From: Bacteroidota bacterium
Lineage (GTDB): Bacteria; Bacteroidota; Bacteroidia; Bacteroidales; FEN-979
Direction: 5' to 3'
Length of the DNA stretch: 58,901 nucleotides
NCBI GenBank assembly: GCA_026391735.1
Contig: JAPLDL010000014.1
Location: 1-58,901 of the forward strand
Shown: one piece after another, positions 17,140-24,943 of the stretch
How positions within the stretch are numbered: position 1 is the first letter of the stretch
Layout: each line of letters opens with the position of its first letter
Made by a program: the position numbers and the translations under genes
Notes under the pieces: model-generated
Told to the model about the DNA's origin: nothing
Databases searched by the model: none
The model's input: only the letters and a program-made list of their open reading frames with translations

Positions 17140-18181
17140 CGGGATCGGCATCATTTCACCTCAGAATACCCTCCCCGGATCAGGTTTTCTGGTAACTCCG
17201 GTTGAGCATAAAGGGGAGTTTCTGAAATGCATAGAACCTGTTTACAAATCATACATCGACCCGATTGCTTCTAGAAGAATGAGCCGGCTGATTAAAATGG
17301 GGATCTCTGCGGCGAAAATCTGCCTCTTGGATGCAGGTCTTGAGATGCCAGATGCCATTATCACCGGAACAGGATTAGGCAGTGTTGAAGACACTGAAAA
17401 GATCCTAGGGGAACTCACCAGGGAGGAGAGGTTCTTAAATCCCACCCCCTTTATCCAGTCGACATACAATACTATCAGTTCCCAGATTGCTATAAACCTC
17501 AGGTGCCATCAGTATAATTCAACATACGTCCACCGCTGTTTTTCCCTCGAAAGCTGCCTTACCGATGCGCTGCTTCAGATTGCAGACTGCACAGCTGGCA
17601 ATGTGCTTACCGGCGGAATTGATGAGATGACTCTGAATCATCTGACCATTATCAGAAGGCTCGGTTTATGGAAACCCGGCCCTATCCGGAACCTTGACCT
17701 TTGGACAAGTGGGATGCCGGGCGCTCTGGCTGGGGAAGGTGCAGCATATTTTATCATTTCATCAGAGCGAACCCTGAAGACCTACGCACAGCTAACAGCT
17801 GTTGAAACCCTATACAAACCCGGATCGACTTCAGATGCAGCAGCAGCAGCGGCTCACTTTCTTTCAGGGAACGGTCTTAGCCCTGGTGATGTTGACCTTG
17901 TCCTGATGGGTAACGACGGCCTGGCAGAACACGATATGGTGTGCAATGAAATCATTGCCGCTGCTTTCCCTCAAGCATCCCGGCTGCTGTATAAGCATTT
18001 GTGCGGAGAATACCATACAGTTTCGGGCTTCGCTATGTTCCTTGCTGCAAACATTATACAAAAACAACAAATTCCGCATGCGTTGATTCCACTTTCAGAA
18101 CCTCCGGGAAAGCTCGATCATATATTGATCCACAATCATTTCAGGAATACCGATCACTCCTTTATCCTCATCAGCAGATAA
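17126..18181 (+). CDS. Chain-length-factor-like ketosynthase beta subunit, pair 1
   Basis: This 351-residue thiolase-fold protein is the partner of the KS at 15931, with which it overlaps by 14 bp. The catalytic histidines are replaced: the NAHG position reads GNDG and the TGH position reads CGE. The nucleophile region reads YVHRCFSLES, so a cysteine (C138) remains where the active-site Cys would be. Without the histidines, normal condensation is unlikely. The second copy at 19449 has Gly at this position. I infer that it sets chain length or stabilises the KS dimer. Confidence 0.85.
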   Translation: MAYINGIGIISPQNTLPGSGFLVTPVEHKGEFLKCIEPVYKSYIDPIASRRMSRLIKMGISAAKICLLDAGLEMPDAIITGTGLGSVEDTEKILGELTREERFLNPTPFIQSTYNTISSQIAINLRCHQYNSTYVHRCFSLESCLTDALLQIADCTAGNVLTGGIDEMTLNHLTIIRRLGLWKPGPIRNLDLWTSGMPGALAGEGAAYFIISSERTLKTYAQLTAVETLYKPGSTSDAAAAAAHFLSGNGLSPGDVDLVLMGNDGLAEHDMVCNEIIAAAFPQASRLLYKHLCGEYHTVSGFAMFLAANIIQKQQIPHALIPLSEPPGKLDHILIHNHFRNTDHSFILISR

Positions 18182-18196
18182 TTCCGCCGGATTTTC

Positions 18197-18204
18197 TAAA
18201 TTTG
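18197..18204 (+). promoter_or_regulatory. -7 box upstream of KS/CLF pair 2
   Basis: TAAATTTG matches TAnnTTTG and lies 22 bp before the ATG at 18227, in the 45-bp gap between the two KS/CLF pairs. It may allow separate transcription of pair 2. No -33 element is obvious. Confidence 0.5.
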
Positions 18205-18226
18205 CAGCTCTGAATCTTTACGTTTT

Positions 18227-19444
18227 ATGGGGAACCGTGTTGTGATTACCGGTTATGGAATTATCTCTTCCATCGGAATAAATGCCGCTGAAGTATTGCA
18301 ATCCCTCACAGAGGGGATTTCCGGTATTGGCGGGATCACAAGATTTAAAACGATCCATAAAGGTAAATTGCCCCTTGCCGAGGTTAAAAAGTCTGATGAG
18401 GAACTGCTGGAATTATTCGGTCTTACCGGTAAAAAGAAAAACTATACAAGGACCTCACTGCTGGGTATTGCAGCTGCAAGCCAGGCTGTTTTAATGGCTG
18501 GTATCAAACCCGGACAAAAACACAGGACAGGTTTTATCTCGGCCAATACTGTTGGTGGTATGGACCGTACAGAGGATTTTTATCCTTTGTTCCTGGAGAA
18601 TCCTTCAAAAGGGAAGCTCTCAGGGGTCATCAACCATGACTGCGGTGACAGTACTGATAAAATTGCAGGATTCCTTGAAATAGATGATTTTATTACTACT
18701 ATAAGTACAGCCTGTAGTTCATCGGCAAATGCCATAATGCTTGGCGCTGAAATGATCAAGGCAGGTATGCTCGACAGGGTGGTGGCAGGTGGAACTGATG
18801 CCGTGACCCGTTTTACACTTAACGGGTTCAACACACTAATGATCCTGGACAAGGAAGGCTGCAGGCCCTTTGATGAGAACCGCGCAGGCCTGACCATAGG
18901 GGAAGGATCCGCATTTCTTGTGCTGGAAGCTGAAGAAACCGCTCTTAAAGAAGGGAAAACAATAGCCGGGTTACTGAGCGGTTATGGAAATGCCAACGAT
19001 GCGTATCACCAGACCGCCTCTTCGCCGGATGGCATCGGGGCAGGTCTTGCCATGGCCAAAGCAATTGAAATGAGTGGAGTCGTACCAGGAAATATAAGTT
19101 ATATCAATGCCCATGGCACCGGGACCCAGAATAATGATCTGAGCGAGGGGATCGCAATTCAGAGACTGTTCGGAGACAATGTACCCCCGTTCAGTTCTAC
19201 AAAACCCTATACCGGGCACACCCTGGGAGCTGCTGCAGCTATTGAAGCTGTTATATCGCTTCTCTCTATCAGTCACAATTGCATTTTCCCAAACCTGAGA
19301 TGGATCACGCCAATGAAGGAACTATTTATCCGCCCGGTCGCCTGTCTCCAGAGGGATGCCGGGGTTGAACATGTACTTTCAAATTCATTTGGTTTCGGAG
19401 GCAACAACTCATCTCTTCTGTTCTCAAAATACAAGCCACTCTGA
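18227..19444 (+). CDS. Ketosynthase alpha subunit (FabF-like), pair 2
   Basis: This 405-residue ketosynthase has C163 (ISTACSSSAN), H296 (NAHGTGT), K326 and H331 (TKPYTGH). It is a close paralogue of the enzyme at 15931, and they share long blocks such as GFISANTVGGMD-like and AYHQTASSPDG segments. Its own promoter-like box precedes it, and its beta partner follows after 4 bp. Having two complete KS/CLF pairs in one cluster suggests either two chains of different length or two different polyketide products. Confidence 0.92.
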   Translation: MGNRVVITGYGIISSIGINAAEVLQSLTEGISGIGGITRFKTIHKGKLPLAEVKKSDEELLELFGLTGKKKNYTRTSLLGIAAASQAVLMAGIKPGQKHRTGFISANTVGGMDRTEDFYPLFLENPSKGKLSGVINHDCGDSTDKIAGFLEIDDFITTISTACSSSANAIMLGAEMIKAGMLDRVVAGGTDAVTRFTLNGFNTLMILDKEGCRPFDENRAGLTIGEGSAFLVLEAEETALKEGKTIAGLLSGYGNANDAYHQTASSPDGIGAGLAMAKAIEMSGVVPGNISYINAHGTGTQNNDLSEGIAIQRLFGDNVPPFSSTKPYTGHTLGAAAAIEAVISLLSISHNCIFPNLRWITPMKELFIRPVACLQRDAGVEHVLSNSFGFGGNNSSLLFSKYKPL

Positions 19445-19448
19445 TCCA

Positions 19449-20522
19449 ATGACCGCGAAAAATACCATATATATCAATGGCCTTGGGAATGTATCCCCCC
19501 AGAAAACCGCCGATAACAACCGTTTTCTTGATGAGGTCAGCAGAGTTGAATCAAACCGTCTTGCCTGCTTTGAACCGAATTACCGGGATTTCATCAGCCC
19601 AGATATCCTCAGAAGAATGGGACGACTTATCAAGATGGGGATAGCATCTTCAAGGATATGCCTGGAAGATGCAGGATGCAGGATGCCTGATGCGATAATA
19701 ACCGGAACCGGCCTGGGCTGTATGGAAGACACTGAAAAATTCCTTGCAACCCTGATCAGGAACAAAGAAGAGCTGCTCACCCCTACCTCCTTTATCCAGT
19801 CGACCCATAATACGGTTTCTGCTCAGATCGCCCTTCTCCTGAAATGCCATAACTATAACTTCACTTATGTCCACCGCGGCTGGTCCTTCGAATCGGCTCT
19901 CATCGACTCCATGATCCAACTAAAGAACGGACGCTCTGTCACTGTTCTTGCCGGGGGGATGGATGAGCTTACCAATGGTTCCTTTGAAATATCACGTCGC
20001 CTTGGACTCTGGAGGAGAAAACCGGTCGATACCTTCGGGTTGTTTTCACACCCTGCAAAAGGCAGTATTGCCGGAGAAGGCTCTGCTTTTTTCCTGCTTT
20101 CATCCGTTCCTTCGCACCAGCCTTATGCAATTCTTGACAACATCCTGACCTTCAGCCTCAGCAATCACAATAAATTATTGCCTTCAGCGCTATCCTCATT
20201 CCTTGAGAGATCAGGAACAACGATCGGTGAAATCGACCTGGTAGTTTGCGGGATGAACGGTGACACCTCATCCGCCCGACATGATAAAGAACTTACCGGC
20301 CTGTTTCTGAATTCGGGAATTGCTGCCTGGAAGCACCTCAGCGGGGAGTATATGACGTCCTCATCATTCGGACTTTGGCTGGCTTCGATGATCATGAAAC
20401 ACCAGGTGGTGCCCGAAGCAGCAGTAGTCCGGAGCATGGGAGACAGACCAATCCGAACCATACTTATGTATAATCATTACCTGAACCTGAACCATTCCTT
20501 TATCCTGATACGGAAACCTTGA
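19449..20522 (+). CDS. Chain-length-factor-like ketosynthase beta subunit, pair 2
   Basis: This 357-residue protein is paralogous to the CLF at 17126. The nucleophile position is G144 (YVHRGWSFES), and the TGH histidine position reads SGE, so it is catalytically inactive as a condensing enzyme. I chose the ATG at 19449, 4 bp after the KS stop; the open frame extends upstream to 19356 but would overlap the KS. Conserved features with copy 1 include RRMGRLIKMG, IITGTGLG and a C-terminal HSFILI. It most likely determines chain length with the KS at 18227. Confidence 0.85.
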   Translation: MTAKNTIYINGLGNVSPQKTADNNRFLDEVSRVESNRLACFEPNYRDFISPDILRRMGRLIKMGIASSRICLEDAGCRMPDAIITGTGLGCMEDTEKFLATLIRNKEELLTPTSFIQSTHNTVSAQIALLLKCHNYNFTYVHRGWSFESALIDSMIQLKNGRSVTVLAGGMDELTNGSFEISRRLGLWRRKPVDTFGLFSHPAKGSIAGEGSAFFLLSSVPSHQPYAILDNILTFSLSNHNKLLPSALSSFLERSGTTIGEIDLVVCGMNGDTSSARHDKELTGLFLNSGIAAWKHLSGEYMTSSSFGLWLASMIMKHQVVPEAAVVRSMGDRPIRTILMYNHYLNLNHSFILIRKP

Positions 20523-21343
20523 AGATACTGAATTTCAGAAATACTTCCACCTTATTCCTGCTGATTCTCTCACTGTTCACGGCATGCAGGATTTTTGTCT
20601 GCCCCTGCGGAACATGTTTTCTTTCAAGCCTTTGCAGCATGCCATGGCTGTTTTATACCTTGTTAATATCAGTCTACCTGCTTGTCTCTGTTAGTATGGC
20701 ATTCTTCCCTTCATCGGGGTTTCATTATGGGAACGTACTTTCCAGTGGAAACACCGAGAAAAAAAACCTGACCCTCACTTTTGATGACGGTCCGGAGGCT
20801 GCGACCACTCCCGGAATCCTTGAAATACTTAAAAAATTTAAAATCAGGGCAGCATTCTTCGTGATTGGAAAAAAAATCGCCGGGAATGAAGATCTTTTAA
20901 AAAAACTGGATTCAGACGGACATATTATTGGCAATCATTCCTGGGCGCACTCTAACCTTTGGGATTTTAATTCTTCGGTCAGGATAGCGGACGACTTGGA
21001 ACGAAATATCATGGAGGTTGAAAGAGTAACAGGTAAACGGATGAAATTGTTCAGGCCTCCTTATGGAGTCATTAACCCTATGGTTGCAAAAGCTATTGAT
21101 AATACAGAGGTTACTGTTGTGGCATGGAGCCTCAGGTCGTTCGATACTACAGCCGTCAATCCGGTGACCCTGCTGGATAAGATAGTAAAAAACGCAAAGC
21201 CGGGCGATATCCTGCTTTTCCATGACAGCTGCGCACTGACCGCCGGAATTCTTGAAAAAATAATTGTATCATTGCAGGAAAGAGGATATGTTTTTATTCC
21301 CCTGGATGAAATGTTAAATCTGCAGGCTTATGAAACACATTAA
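20519..21343 (+). CDS. Polysaccharide deacetylase (NodB domain), membrane-anchored
   Basis: This carbohydrate esterase family 4-like protein of 274 residues has two hydrophobic N-terminal segments (about 10-25 and 41-63) and a NodB domain. The TFDDGPE motif places D89/D90, HSWAH supplies metal ligands H140 and H144, and RPPYG is at 179-183. Later motifs VVAWSL and ILLFHD are also present. All expected catalytic motifs seem intact. The start is TTG at 20519, overlapping the previous stop; the first in-frame ATG (residue 41) would remove the first membrane segment. Such genes occur in aryl polyene/flexirubin clusters, though the substrate is not known to me. Deacylation of a glycan or lipid carrier is possible. 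Confidence 0.85.
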   Translation: MKILNFRNTSTLFLLILSLFTACRIFVCPCGTCFLSSLCSMPWLFYTLLISVYLLVSVSMAFFPSSGFHYGNVLSSGNTEKKNLTLTFDDGPEAATTPGILEILKKFKIRAAFFVIGKKIAGNEDLLKKLDSDGHIIGNHSWAHSNLWDFNSSVRIADDLERNIMEVERVTGKRMKLFRPPYGVINPMVAKAIDNTEVTVVAWSLRSFDTTAVNPVTLLDKIVKNAKPGDILLFHDSCALTAGILEKIIVSLQERGYVFIPLDEMLNLQAYETH

Positions 21344-21974
21344 AAAAATATTTCTTCTCGCTGTTTTGCTGTGCCTGTATTGTTCACTGCATGCCCAGTC
21401 TAAACCACTTTCTCCTGCCGATGCAATGGATGTCAGGAAAAGAATCAGTGAATCAGCAAAAACGACTGCATCACTTGAAGCCCGGTTTACCCAGATAAAA
21501 GAACTGAGCGTGATCAAAGAAAAGATCATTTCAAAAGGAGTGTTTTACTTTAAGAAGGAGAAACTCCTTAGGTGGGAATATACCGATCCTTTCCCCTATC
21601 TGATAATTTTCAACTGCGACAGGATCTTTGTTAAGGACGAGGACAAGGAAAACCACATCAGCCTTCAGTCGAATAAGGTGTTCAGGGAGGTCAATAATAT
21701 TCTTGTCGGGGCAGTGCAGGGTACACTAATGGCCGATACGAAGAACTTCGAATGCACTATTACCGATTTAAGGGATGAATACCAGGCATCAATGATACCA
21801 GTGAACCTGAAGATCAAGGAGACGCTAAGCGAGATCATCCTGTATTTCAGCAAATCTGATTATACGGTCGACAAGCTTGTGATGAGAGAAGTCTCGGGCG
21901 ATTATACCCATATTGAATTCAGCGAAAAGAAGATAAACCAGAATATATCTGATGCGAAGTTTACTATTCCTTAA
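21330..21974 (+). CDS. LolA-like outer-membrane lipoprotein carrier protein
   Basis: This periplasmic protein of 214 residues has a signal peptide (KKIFLLAVLLCLYCSLHAQ, cleavage after about residue 22). Its fold signature matches LolA/LolB-like proteins: ARFTQIKEL, then GVFYFKKEKLLRWEYTDPFPYL. Aryl polyene clusters contain a dedicated LolA-like gene thought to carry the lipidated pigment across the periplasm. It overlaps its neighbours on both sides (14 and 23 bp) and is followed by a lipoprotein gene, as in aryl polyene loci. A housekeeping LolA role is less likely in this context. Confidence 0.85.
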   Translation: MKHIKKIFLLAVLLCLYCSLHAQSKPLSPADAMDVRKRISESAKTTASLEARFTQIKELSVIKEKIISKGVFYFKKEKLLRWEYTDPFPYLIIFNCDRIFVKDEDKENHISLQSNKVFREVNNILVGAVQGTLMADTKNFECTITDLRDEYQASMIPVNLKIKETLSEIILYFSKSDYTVDKLVMREVSGDYTHIEFSEKKINQNISDAKFTIP

Positions 21975-22587
21975 TATAATCCTTTTATTATTACTATCAG
22001 CCTGTGACCCGGTTAAAAAATCGACTTTAAGCTTAAGTCAGGAAAACCAGTACAAGGCACCAACCTGGAGCTCCCCGTTCCTGAAGGGATTTGAAAAGGC
22101 ATTATTCCGTACTTCTCTGGATGTAGCCGACAAGCACCTGACAGGTATTTCGATCATCAAAAGAACTTCCGACAGCAGTTTCCATTTCACTTTTTCCAAC
22201 GAGATCGGGCTGACCTATTTCGATATGGAACTTTACAGGAATGGCTTCAGGCCTGATTACATTTTTGATCCCATAAATAAAAAATCTTTCCTTAAAATAC
22301 TGCAGAGTGATTTTGCCCTTCTGCTATTCAGCGAATCAGAGGGAAAACCAACCCGACGGTATGTGCAAAAGGGAAGCGGTGATGCGGTTTACATGTACCT
22401 GGGGATGCATATTTATGCATTTATGGATATAAAACACAATAACCTGACCGGTCTCGCCGGATGGAGTAATTACTTCGATGCGGTATTAGTTCGTTTTGAA
22501 GATTATGAAAGCGGATTTCCAAAGGAGGTTCAGATACTGAATCCGAAAATAAAAATGGTCCTGACTTTTACTTTTTTAGGCGGTTGA
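21952..22587 (+). CDS. Cluster lipoprotein of unknown function
   Basis: This 211-residue protein has a type II signal peptide: a leucine-rich core with lipobox LSAC ending at C18. The mature part has no domain I can name. It is rich in beta-strand-like alternation and ends with NPKIKMVLTFTFLGG. It overlaps the LolA-like gene by 23 bp. A small lipoprotein next to LolA is also seen in aryl polyene clusters, so a role in receiving or anchoring the pigment at the outer membrane is a contextual inference. Confidence 0.8.
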   Translation: MRSLLFLNIILLLLLSACDPVKKSTLSLSQENQYKAPTWSSPFLKGFEKALFRTSLDVADKHLTGISIIKRTSDSSFHFTFSNEIGLTYFDMELYRNGFRPDYIFDPINKKSFLKILQSDFALLLFSESEGKPTRRYVQKGSGDAVYMYLGMHIYAFMDIKHNNLTGLAGWSNYFDAVLVRFEDYESGFPKEVQILNPKIKMVLTFTFLGG

Positions 22588-22648
22588 GAATGGGTTTGTT
22601 TGATGTTCCGCTGATACCCGCAAAGGGATATTCAGGTATTTTTTAACT

Positions 22649-22656
22649 TAATTTTG
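22649..22656 (+). promoter_or_regulatory. -7 box upstream of the second dehydratase
   Basis: TAATTTTG matches the -7 consensus in the 103-bp gap between the lipoprotein and dehydratase genes, 34 bp before the ATG. It is immediately followed by a second, weaker TACTTTTA. This gap is one of the few real gaps of the left arm and probably starts a sub-operon. Confidence 0.5.
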
Positions 22657-22690
22657 TACTTTTACGCAATCGTAGAATATAACTGCGGCC

Positions 22691-23095
22691 ATGTTAAAAG
22701 GTAAATTATATAACGTCATAGCCAAGGAATTGATTCAGGAAGGCACGGAAATGGCAAAAGTGCAAAAAGTTGCCATTTCGATAGTACTTGACGGGAGCAA
22801 TGCAATCTTCGGGGGACATTTTCCCGGCAACCCGGTTTTGCCGGGTGTTTGCCAGGTGGGGATGGTTCGGGAGGTTGCTGAAGAAATATTAGGCTGCAGG
22901 TTATTGCTTTCAAAAGCCTCACAGGTGAAGTATCTTAGCTTGATTAGTCCTCTCGAAAACCCTTCCCTGACGCTTAATTTGAAGCTCGTTGATTCGGGAC
23001 AGGATGAATATGATGTTTCTGCTGATATTACTGCAGGAAACATCATATTCATGAAAATGAAGTGCCGGCTAACAGAGGTTAAATTCCCGGGATAA
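22691..23095 (+). CDS. Hotdog-fold 3-hydroxyacyl-ACP dehydratase subunit (ApeI-like), lacks catalytic acid
   Basis: This 134-residue FabA/FabZ-like protein has the catalytic loop GGHFPGNPVLPGV with H43. In FabZ the catalytic glutamate lies 14 residues after this histidine; here that position is G57 (PGVCQVGMV), with no acidic residue nearby until E61. The protein at 8010 has the reverse pattern, with glutamate but no histidine. I infer that the two form a mixed active site for the dehydration step that creates the polyene double bonds. Its stop overlaps the start of the thioesterase gene (TAATG). Confidence 0.82.
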   Translation: MLKGKLYNVIAKELIQEGTEMAKVQKVAISIVLDGSNAIFGGHFPGNPVLPGVCQVGMVREVAEEILGCRLLLSKASQVKYLSLISPLENPSLTLNLKLVDSGQDEYDVSADITAGNIIFMKMKCRLTEVKFPG

Positions 23096-23481
23096 TGTAT
23101 AAATGCACGATCAAGGTAAGGGGTTATGAACTGGATTCCTATGGCCATGTGAACAATTCCGTATTTTTTAATTATTTTGAACAGGCTCGCTGGGAAGTGT
23201 TCGAGAACGCAGGACTTCTTGACCAGATCACCACTCTGGGGCTTTTCCTTGTTGTTACCGAAGCCAATATACGTTACCAGCATGAAGTAAGGCTTGGTGA
23301 TGAAGTGGAAATCTCAACCTTAGTAAAGAAAGATGAACCATTTATTGTTTTTGACCAGAGAATGAGGCTGGTAAATGGCGGTATCTCTGTTGCAAAGGCG
23401 AAAATAAAGACAGTATTTGTTGATGGCATGAGGATATCACACGATATTCCTCCAGGCATTGGACCTTTATTCAACGTATAA
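23095..23481 (+). CDS. Acyl-CoA/acyl-ACP thioesterase, 4HBT (YbgC) family
   Basis: This 128-residue hotdog thioesterase has the motif YELDSYGHVNNSVFFNYFEQARWE, with acidic D14 and H18 typical of the YbgC/4HBT group. It is the second such enzyme in the cluster and is translationally coupled to the dehydratase. It may release the finished aryl polyene acid from ACP or clear stalled chains. Confidence 0.87.
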   Translation: MYKCTIKVRGYELDSYGHVNNSVFFNYFEQARWEVFENAGLLDQITTLGLFLVVTEANIRYQHEVRLGDEVEISTLVKKDEPFIVFDQRMRLVNGGISVAKAKIKTVFVDGMRISHDIPPGIGPLFNV

Positions 23482-23495
23482 TTTTCATGAACTGA

Positions 23496-24257
23496 ATGGA
23501 AACAATTGATAAAATAAGTTGGGAAATAAGGAATGACATCGGCATAATAACCCTTGACAATCCTCCTGAGAATTATCTTGTTCAGCCTGATTTTGTCCCG
23601 ATTGAGACACTGAAAAAATGGACTTCCTACGATTACCTGAAAGGGATTATCATTTGCGGAGCCGGCAAGCATTTTTCGGGTGGTGGCAAGCTTGAGAACC
23701 TGTTCAGGATGATCAGGGATAAAGAAAACATCAGTGACAGAATTTCGAAGGGAAAAGCTGTCCTGGACCATCTTGAAAATATTGAAATACCCGTGGTTGC
23801 AGCTATACAGGGTATTTGTTTCGGTGGCGGACTGGAGGTTGCCCTGGCCAGTCATATCAGAGTATGCTCCGAAAATGCATTATTTGCCTTCCCTGAGATC
23901 AACCAGGGGGTAATACCGGGCTTGGGTGGGACCGTGAGATGTTCTGGGAAAACCAGCTTCTCAAAATCCCTTAAATTTATAATGAGCGGGGACATGATCA
24001 ATGCCGAGGACGCATTGGAGTTACACCTGGTTGATTATATAGTAAGCAAGCAAAAAGTGTTTGATTTTTCTTTCAACCTGCTTCAGAAACTAACCAGAGA
24101 CAGGCCTTTACCGATCATCAATGCCGTTATGAAAGCGTTGAAAAATGCACAGACTTTAAGCATCGAAGAGGCCATGAAAGAAGAGACCAGGATGTTTTGC
24201 GAGCTTGCTCTGGCAGAAGCGAAAAGAAGGAACGGTTCCCAGGAGACACAGAAATGA
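23496..24257 (+). CDS. Enoyl-CoA hydratase/isomerase (crotonase) family protein 1
   Basis: This crotonase-fold protein of 253 residues has oxyanion-hole segments GKHFSGGGKLENL and GICFGGGLEVALA. Glutamates E114 and E134 match the two catalytic glutamates of rat enoyl-CoA hydratase. The gene overlaps the next crotonase gene by 4 bp (ATGA), so the two are co-translated. Two adjacent crotonases next to a thiolase-fold enzyme recall the ECH1/ECH2 pair of polyketide beta-branching cassettes. A simple hydration or isomerisation of an enoyl thioester is equally possible. Confidence 0.85.
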   Translation: METIDKISWEIRNDIGIITLDNPPENYLVQPDFVPIETLKKWTSYDYLKGIIICGAGKHFSGGGKLENLFRMIRDKENISDRISKGKAVLDHLENIEIPVVAAIQGICFGGGLEVALASHIRVCSENALFAFPEINQGVIPGLGGTVRCSGKTSFSKSLKFIMSGDMINAEDALELHLVDYIVSKQKVFDFSFNLLQKLTRDRPLPIINAVMKALKNAQTLSIEEAMKEETRMFCELALAEAKRRNGSQETQK

Positions 24258-24943
24258 AGATACCCTGCTATTCAACAATAAAATTGCAGTTTGAAGAAGG
24301 GATAGGTCAGCTGGAACTGAACAAACCTCCCTCGAATTCCATGACAATGGAATTCTTCAGGGAATTTGCCTCTGTGCTGGAGTTCATCAAACAGCATGAG
24401 GATTTTCGCGCACTGATCATCAGCGGCCATGGAAGGCATTTCTCGTCGGGTGCCGAGGTGCCGGTTTTGCTAAGGGAGGTCCTGGAAAAATCCGGGACTG
24501 ATAACAAAGGCAGGTTGGCGGATGTCCCTGCTTTTCTGTCCTCTAATTATAAATCATTGCTAACCCTGGAGAGCTTATGTATCCCTGTGATCGCAGCAAT
24601 CAGGGGCGTTTGCCTGGGCTCGGCGCTTGAACTTGCGTTGTTCAGCCATTTCAGGCTTTGCGGTGAAGATGCAGTGTTCGGGCTTCCGGAGGCATCGTTT
24701 AATCTTGTTCCCGGCCTTGGCGGAATATATAAACTTTGCTGTATTTCGGGACAGGCAGTCACCCTTGAACGTGTACTGAAAGGGAGCACGTTCACTTCCT
24801 TTGATGCTTTGAAATACAGGATCGTTGACAAGGTGGTTCCCAAGAAAGTTTTGCATGCAACCGCAAGGGATTTTGCGAAAGAGGTCATGCAGGATTTCAG
24901 GGTTGAAAAAAAAGCCTTATACATCAAGAAATATCTTTCGTGA
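24254..24943 (+). CDS. Enoyl-CoA hydratase/isomerase (crotonase) family protein 2
   Basis: This is a 229-residue crotonase paralogue. I chose the ATG at 24254, which overlaps the previous stop as ATGA. The oxyanion-hole segment is GRHFSSGAEVPVL. The two catalytic-type glutamates are present in LGSALELALFSHF and in GLPEASFNLVPGLGG. Sequence similarity to crotonase 1 is moderate, so they probably do different steps. Its stop overlaps the GTG start of the KAS III gene. Confidence 0.83.
   Translation: MKIPCYSTIKLQFEEGIGQLELNKPPSNSMTMEFFREFASVLEFIKQHEDFRALIISGHGRHFSSGAEVPVLLREVLEKSGTDNKGRLADVPAFLSSNYKSLLTLESLCIPVIAAIRGVCLGSALELALFSHFRLCGEDAVFGLPEASFNLVPGLGGIYKLCCISGQAVTLERVLKGSTFTSFDALKYRIVDKVVPKKVLHATARDFAKEVMQDFRVEKKALYIKKYLS

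Noticed and set aside
19356..19448. Upstream extension of the second chain-length factor
   Set aside because: It would overlap the preceding ketosynthase by 89 bp and does not align with the start of the paralogue at 17126.
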